Of a DNA stretch of 64,000 bases, positions 58,637 through 64,000 are shown in pieces. Position 1 is the stretch's first letter, and each line of letters opens with the position of its first letter. Under the pieces are notes generated by a model. It was not told where the DNA came from, did not search any database, and saw nothing but the letters and a program-made list of their open reading frames with translations. Origin of the DNA: Aldrovandia affinis (taxonomy: Eukaryota > Chordata > Actinopteri > Notacanthiformes > Halosauridae); the NCBI GenBank assembly GCA_029706075.1, contig JAINUG010000007.1, positions 5,333,501-5,397,500 on the forward strand. The letters run 5' to 3'. Both the position numbers and the translations under genes were made by a program.

Positions 58637-59152
58637 TGGTAACTGCCACAAAAAGGAAAAAAGGATTTGAGTAAATAAGGTGTGGTTCCTGAGTTAATTA
58701 AGCAATTAACAGCAATTATGCTCAGGGTCATGGATAAAAATGCTGGACAGGCATGGCTTAGGTCCACTTGTTAGAGGGCAAGGTAAACACCAATAAATAC
58801 AAAGCCATTCTGAGTGATCACCTTCATCCTATGGTGAAGCATTTCTGTCTTTATGGGAGTGGCCTCTTCCACATCCACAGGGCATGAGTGGTCACTGAAT
58901 GGTTTGATGAGCATGAAAACAATGTAATAAGGCTTTGGCTGCCTCAGTGACCAGATCTCAACCCAGTTGAACACTTATGGGAGATTCTGATACAGCCCTG
59001 AGACAGTGTTAACCACCACCATCAACAAAACACCAAATAATGGAATTTCTTGTGGAAGAATGGTGTTGCATCCTTCCAATACAGTTACAGTTACAGACAC
59101 TTGTAGTATCTATGCCAAGGGGCATTGAAGCTGCTCTGGCAACTACATATAA
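58637..59152 (+). mobile_element. Tc1/mariner-like remnant, copy 3
   Basis: The left end TGGTAACTGCCACAAAAAGG is a diverged terminal repeat. The interior is closely related to copy 1 (AGCCATTCTGAGTGATCACC, CTATGGTGAAGCATTTCTGT, AATGGAATTTCTTGTGGAAG). The right terminal repeat is missing. Decayed and non-coding. Confidence 0.75.
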
Positions 59153-60360
59153 ACATGGATTTAAATACCAAAATGTAGCTGTAGCGCTAATAATAGCAAC
59201 ACAAATACTACTACAAATACTAATATTATAATCATTATTATGATTATATACTGATGGTGCAAGTTTGACAGCATCTCCTCCGGGGCACATGCAGATGGTC
59301 GAGCCCCTGGGTGTGAGCAGGCATACATGCGTGTTAAGGAAGGCGTATATGGGTGACTGTGCCAAGGTTGTTTCCAGCGTCGTGGGCGACCTACTTTCCC
59401 CTCCTGCTTTGAGCAGTAGAGAGGAAGGTAGCAGCTGCAAGGTGGGGTGTCATCCCGAATGGGCTCTCAGCACATTCCTCTGCTGGCCCACCAGCAGTGG
59501 TTCTTCTCTATCGCAATCTTCTCTCTGCAATCTCCAGTTTCATGACCCTAAAAATATTACAAGCAAAAAGAAAATGTTTGTGGTGTTTATCAATAGGTCC
59601 CTCTCATGAAACAACATTTCCTTTTGGTGCAACTGTAAGCAAATTGGTTTAAGTAATGAAATGCATTCGGCAATGTGTATGAAAAGTATTAACATCCATT
59701 GATTGAAGTAAAGGAGGCCAGTGGTTCTCAATCCTGTTGCTGTGGGACCCCTATGTATGCTGTTTTTTGTTACAGGCAATCTATTGATCAATTAAGGTTG
59801 TTGACAACGTTAACTTGGTGACAAGTTATTTCATGATTTTTCCTTAAACTTTTCCCCCAAAATACAGGTTTGGCTCAATGCCATTTGCTTTGTCTTTGAA
59901 TTCTTCATTTTCAACAAATTGTTTGGTTTCAGTGACGAGTGTCCACACTTTCAGCAATCAGGACCACACGGAGTTCACCTGTCTATAATTTAAACAATTG
60001 TTATCTATTTCTAAAGGAATCATCAATATGGTGAGCAGAGCAGATGCTGATAACTAGCTAGCAAGTATAAGTGGTCCAATCATATTGATCAGGTGATGGA
60101 TTGCATGACTGCGTCTTTGCGTAGCAAAAAGAAAATTAGAAAATTAGCTAACGTTAATGTGTTAGCTCATTAATGTGTTCAAACAAAATACAAAGCTAAA
60201 ATAAACGATTTATCTAAATGCAAAAGCAAGCTAGTGGTGTCTTTAACATGTAAAATTCACAAACTGGCCAAGTAATGTAAGATAAATTAACCATTCAAAG
60301 TGGCAAGATAGTCAGACGGGACACTATGGGGGGAACGGTTTACAGTAGCCTGCTAGTAGG
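59153..60360. other. Intergenic between mat1a and the DYDC gene
   Basis: A CAGTGGTTCTCAATCCTG block at 59718 resembles the end of a hAT-type MITE, without a second end. The rest is AT-rich unique sequence. Confidence 0.4.
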
Positions 60361-60380
60361 AGGATTGACGTTGGTGCACC

Positions 60381-60438
60381 GTTTCTATGGAGATGAAACA
60401 CGTTTCGGACGCTAAAGTGCTGCTGCTGTCAACAAAAT
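60381..60438 (+). promoter_or_regulatory. X-box-like motif and putative non-coding first exon of the DYDC gene
   Basis: GTTTCTATGGAGAT at 60381-60394 resembles the RFX X-box (GTTNCCATGGNAAC) with about three mismatches. It is followed within 45 bp by a donor GTAAGG at 60439. The acceptor TTCGCAG lies at 60892-60898, just before CAAAATGG. Together these fit an RFX-driven start and a spliced leader. Inferred. Confidence 0.35.
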
Positions 60439-60902
60439 GTAAGGGGCTATCAAGCTGACTAGCTACTTATTATTATGCAGCAATAATTCAGATACTATGA
60501 TTATGCATTAACTTGTAAACGTGTTACATTTATCGTAAATGTATTAACCCAAATTTGGGAAAAATAAGTATTGTTGGGTTATAATCTAGCTGCCGCCTCG
60601 TCGTTTTAACTAATGTTAGAGTGGAGGACCATGAGTAGCAAGCTCAATAGCAAGTATGCTTGTTTGATTAGTGACCTAACCAATATTAATGTCAGCCCGT
60701 TAACTTTATCAAGGCACTTAATAATCAGCTAACTAACTACATAACGTTAATTTATAATCTTATAAATTGAGAATTGTTTATGAAGTCAAATAGCTTGGTA
60801 GCTAACGTAGCTAGACATCACGTTTACGAGCATCATGCATATTTTTCCCCCTTATTAATGTATTATTAAAAACATTAACCACTGTTAATAATTCGCAGCA
60901 AA

Positions 60903-61049
60903 ATGGACTCCGAGTATCTGAAAACAAGCATTGGGAGATGTCTGGTGGAGGGACTTGCTGAAATAGCGGAACAGCGACCCATGGACCCAATTGACTTCCT
61001 GGCCCATTGGATTTACAAATATAAAGACAATTTGGACTACGAGGAAAAG
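60903..61049 (+). CDS. DYDC-like coding exon 1
   Basis: 147 nt, 49 codons ending DNLDYEEK, donor GTACGT. It contains the entire DPY30-type helical motif. The ATG is preceded closely by an acceptor, so the leader is probably spliced. Confidence 0.9.
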
Positions 61050-64000
61050 GTACGTTCATATCAAAGTGTAATATGTTATTACTATCGTCTTACTTCCAAG
61101 AATCTTTTTTTGTACCTTTATATATACGCCAGTAGGGGGTAGCCTTGGGTCAGATTTAAGCAGTATGACTGCGGTTACCAATGCACTCAAAATGAATGAT
61201 GGAAATGATGTACCTAAAATATACAAGAAAACGAAAAGAATGCAAACAAGCTACTGTCCGTTGTCACTGTTTATTATGGGTAAATAGAGCCTTTCGTCAC
61301 CGAATTTAGTTTTCTCAACAGCCTAGTAGTCCCAGTTGTGGGACACAGTCCTGCTATTTGAAGTTTTTCTATACCTCCACCTCCAGACAAGAGAGCGGCT
61401 AAACTAATAAATACATCACACTCAAATGAGAGTCACATTGGCAACAAAGATAAGTGTAAATGTAGCGGGTGAGCTCTGGTACGTGAACACCCGCTGCGAA
61501 GTGACGTGGATAAGAGTACGATTAGTTCCCGGGATTGGGGACTTGACTCTTTAGCTCCGCGAGTTTAATCGCTCTCTTGTCGCGTCGGAGATCCCCCTGG
61601 GTTCGAAACTCGCTGCAGGGCACAACCAAGACCGGTTACATAGATCATGCTATATATCATGCGACCAGAGGGATGTTAAGTACAGTTTTCTACCCCCAAT
61701 AGCAAGTTACTGAATTTTACTGCGCCAGAATTGTTTAAGCACATATTCAGCTGGGGAAATTCTGAAGACAGATATGCAATCTAACAGTGCTGGTGTTTGC
61801 TTGTGTTATGTTTATCCTTAGAGAAAAGAGCATCAGAAGCAGCTGGAGCAGGAGCGACAGAGGGCAGAGGTAGAGGCCAAACACCTACAGAGGATGCAGG
61901 AGGAGGAGGACCAGATCAGAGCTTCGCGGGAGCAGCTGAAGGTGGGGAGAGCAGAAGGATATTTTAGAGCACGGATTCCCAAACTTTTGCAACTCAGGGC
62001 CAAATTGACCACATTGTGGTTGAGGACCTCCACCTCAGTTAAAAGGTCAAAGTTTTACATCTCTATCCAACACCCACTAAAGGCTATGCAGTGCAATGCA
62101 GTGGTTATTTAACACACTGGTGCATGGAACCATGTCTAAATCATGATGTCCTTATATAAATCATCATCTCACCTGAGATTTCTTTACAACCCTGCAAGGG
62201 ACAGATTTGAATGGGAATGTATGTGCACTTGTGTCATATCCTGAGGAGCCTGAGGATTATACATCAATCCAAACGAGGCACTTAACTGAGCGGCCGAATC
62301 AATGTGGCCTACGTGTAGCAGAGGAGCTTCGATACGTGCGTTAACACGTGAGCGTGCGCTAGAGAATGTGACGTCAGTAAGAGTATGATTATTTCCTTGG
62401 CTGGGGACTCGGGTCTGTTCGTGATCCCCGGTTCGAAACTCAGCAGCAGACCAACTCCATTACATTGCACATTGAGTTTCGAACCGAGGATCCCAACGCA
62501 ACAAGAAACACGATTAGCTCATCGAGCTAAAGATCGGAGCTCCTCCGCTACATGCGTTCCACATACACTGTCTTTTGTCATACGCTGTTATGTTACAATT
62601 GCGCTGTTTTCCATCAGCCAGTGGAACGTGTACCAACCCCGGAAAGGACACCACTGGAACGGTCGATGAAGTTCGCTCCTCCAAAGCTTGCCATAGTGCA
62701 GGAAGCGGGGGATGGGGTATGTCATTAAAACCACTGTTCTTCAAAACTTTTCCAAACACTTTGCCATCAAAGATTCTTTGTTTCTCTTCTTTGTTTTGTT
62801 TAGTTTTTCTGCCAACAGTAAATATGTGTGAGTAATAAAATTCTACCTACAAAATATACCTACAAAACTTTACGGCTACAAAATATTAAAGATGTTAAAG
62901 AGGCCAGGGATGGCAGAAGAAGACAATGAAGAAGAAGGGCAGATGTAGGGAGGGTCCAAACAGAGACTGAACCAGATCAGCTTTTTATCTCATTGAAACA
63001 TCAAGCAGATGCCTCTGGCCGAGGGTACAGGGGCCGATCAGGACATGGGAAGGGTGACTGCAGAGGACCTGCCAGATGACCCTCTGAGTACCGGAGAGTT
63101 GACTGTTTCTGACGGGCAGAGGACCAACACTGAAGATTCCCATGATGACGTATTGGAGGATCACTCTGACAAGGTGGTGACAGACGTACATGCAGCCACT
63201 CTTGTCTATGGAAAATAATGGCAAAAATCTGATCGGCCAAACCCCGCTGTTGCCTCTTCTAAATGAAAACCATGAGATCTGTGGTAATTGCCATTTGTGG
63301 TAATAAAAGGCCATCAGATTTTTTGCTTGCTTCCTCATTTGTGCTGAGAAATCCTTTCTGTTCTATTGCATTCTGGGTGATTAGCTCCTATCCTCTGCAT
63401 TGGGTGAGGGTTGCTGGTGATTCTGGTTTGGGTAAGGATGCCAATTCCCTTCTGTGTGCAGTAATTCAGTTTGGGGTGTCTGTTCATTGCTCTCTGCCAA
63501 TCTGACCACATGTCCATTTCACATGAGAAAATTATTGGCCCCAGACGTTATGGCTATAAAGCTGAGTGAATAGACAGAATGGCACTCCAAACATGGACTA
63601 ACAAACTTCCCAATTACACTGTGTGGGGAGAACTTTAAGGGATCCGGGGAGAGCGCCTCTCCACATCCTGCTCACAGCCTGCACCCACTTCCTGCCTGTT
63701 ATCTCTGCGGTGTCGGGAGCTTCAGTAAGGGCACCTTTTCACTTCCTCCCTCCCTGCTTTGGCCTGAATAAAGTGATGTAAGTTTTATAGCAGTTCAGTG
63801 TGTGTGGGTGGGGGGTCTCTGTCAGGTGACCCACAGCGGAGGCACCCATGACCCCACAGCACCCCCTCCAGCAGAGGCAGTGGAGGCCCGAGAGGGTGAC
63901 TCTGATCCCCCTCAGGTAGGCATGTCCCCAGGGGAAGCCAAAGGAGTTACCCATGGAGAAAACCGAGTCAGAGCCTTCTGGAGACCAAGGGGAGGAAAAG
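60903..64000 (+). CDS. DPY30 domain-containing protein (DYDC1/DYDC2-like), partial at right edge
   Basis: Supported exons are 60903-61049, 61822-61941, 62618-62716 and 63009-63173, all phase 0, with a probable fifth at 63826-63915. The protein starts [20 protein letters not shown]. Residues 4-43 form a DPY30/dimerisation motif ([20 protein letters not shown], then LAHWIYKY). Residues 48-90 are a charged coiled-coil rich in Gln and Glu. A Pro/acid-rich tail follows. DYDC proteins are linked to cilia and sperm in mammals (established knowledge); no enzymatic role is implied. DYDC1 and DYDC2 cannot be told apart here. Adjacency to MAT1A matches human 10q23. The gene probably continues past 64000, unless the read-through TAA at 63216 is used. 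Confidence 0.85.
61468..61640 (+). repeat. tRNA-like repeat with Pol III boxes (copy 1)
   Basis: TTAGCTCCGCGAGTTTAATC (A-box-like) and GGGTTCGAAACTCGC (B box) are 49 bases apart. It is related to the copies at 62300-62545. Confidence 0.5.
61822..61941 (+). CDS. DYDC-like coding exon 2
   Basis: 120 nt, phase 0-0. Encodes [20 protein letters not shown], then [20 protein letters not shown], a coiled-coil like that in DYDC1/2. The donor is GTGGGG. Confidence 0.88.
61966..62200 (+). mobile_element. hAT-type MITE relic (copy 2)
   Basis: CACGGATTCCCAAACTTTTG start and ATGTCTAAATCATGATGTCC interior, related to 3316-3510. It lies just 25 bp inside the intron after DYDC exon 2. Confidence 0.45.
62300..62545. 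repeat. Inverted pair of tRNA-like repeats (copies 2 and 3)
   Basis: CGTGTAGCAGAGGAGCTTCG at the left is inverted at the right as ATCGGAGCTCCTCCGCTACA. B-box-like GGTTCGAAACTC occurs near 62431 and inverted (GAGTTTCGAACC) near 62474. The two arms form a large imperfect palindrome inside a DYDC intron, 73 bp upstream of an exon. Confidence 0.6.
62618..62716 (+). CDS. DYDC-like coding exon 3
   Basis: 99 nt, phase 0-0, after CCATCAG and before GTATGT. Encodes [20 protein letters not shown], then [13 protein letters not shown], which is Pro-rich. Confidence 0.8.
63009..63173 (+). CDS. DYDC-like coding exon 4
   Basis: 165 nt, phase 0-0. Encodes [20 protein letters not shown] through DVLEDHSDK, an acidic tail. 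The acceptor is a tandem AAGCAG, so one extra Gln is possible. The donor GTGGTG is weak; without it the frame ends at TAA 63216-63218 and AATAAA at 63302 could serve. Confidence 0.65.
63826..63915 (+). CDS. DYDC-like candidate exon 5
   Basis: 90 nt, phase 0-0, between CTGTCAG and GTAGGC. Encodes [20 protein letters not shown], then [10 protein letters not shown], in keeping with the acidic, Pro-rich tail. An alternative acceptor at 63931 opens another frame to the window edge. Confidence 0.5.

Noticed and set aside
63916-63931. A 16-nt intron in the DYDC gene
   Set aside because: Far below any spliceable length for vertebrates; competing acceptors explain the pattern better.

Overview
This window is vertebrate nuclear DNA, almost certainly from a ray-finned (teleost-type) fish. 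The evidence is intron-rich genes with GT-AG splice sites, long TG/CA microsatellites, and fish-type SINEs, hAT elements and Tc1 elements. The species cannot be told from the sequence.

Three protein-coding genes can be assembled exon by exon. (1) tmem150a lies on the + strand. Seven coding exons between 5066 and 40134 encode a 278-residue, multi-pass Frag1/DRAM/Sfk1-family membrane protein. (2) mat1a lies on the - strand. Nine coding exons between 57035 and 46726 encode exactly 395 residues of S-adenosylmethionine synthetase with all catalytic residues. Paralog-diagnostic cysteines make it MAT1A rather than MAT2A. (3) A DPY30-domain gene of the DYDC1/DYDC2 type lies on the + strand. It starts at 60903 and runs off the right edge. 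tmem150a and mat1a converge; mat1a and the DYDC gene diverge. In human, TMEM150A is linked to MAT2A and MAT1A is linked to DYDC1/2, so this window joins the two arrangements.

Layout. 1-2600: an unclassified ~2.2 kb DNA transposon with degenerate terminal inverted repeats and six exact copies of one 14-mer. 2600-5065: duplicated sequence, an old hAT relic and the putative tmem150a 5' region. 5131-13019 (intron 1): a Tc1-like remnant, a hAT element with a BED-finger relic, and one unassigned protein-like reading frame. 13068-18988 (intron 2): a hAT element with an exact 8-bp target duplication, then an ~86 bp TG tract directly against the exon 3 acceptor. 19076-31180 (introns 3-4): CA/TG arrays, two tRNA-headed SINEs, a second Tc1-like copy and a possible solo LTR. 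31309-38261 (intron 5): a Tc1 element with a broken transposase and a nine-copy 39-bp minisatellite. 38440-39871 (intron 6): a TG/GATGGAGA array and a SINE. 40135-46725: tmem150a 3' region and convergent intergenic DNA with a small hAT MITE. 46726-57035: mat1a with SINEs in two introns. 57036-64000: mat1a promoter region, a third Tc1-like copy, a putative ciliary-type promoter, the DYDC exons, and tRNA-like repeats.

The most interesting observations are the TG tract that replaces the polypyrimidine tract before an in-frame-skippable tmem150a exon, the composite synteny, glycine at the redox-switch position of MAT1A, and the unclassified transposon at 376-2551. No prokaryotic features, CRISPR arrays or intact RNA genes were found.
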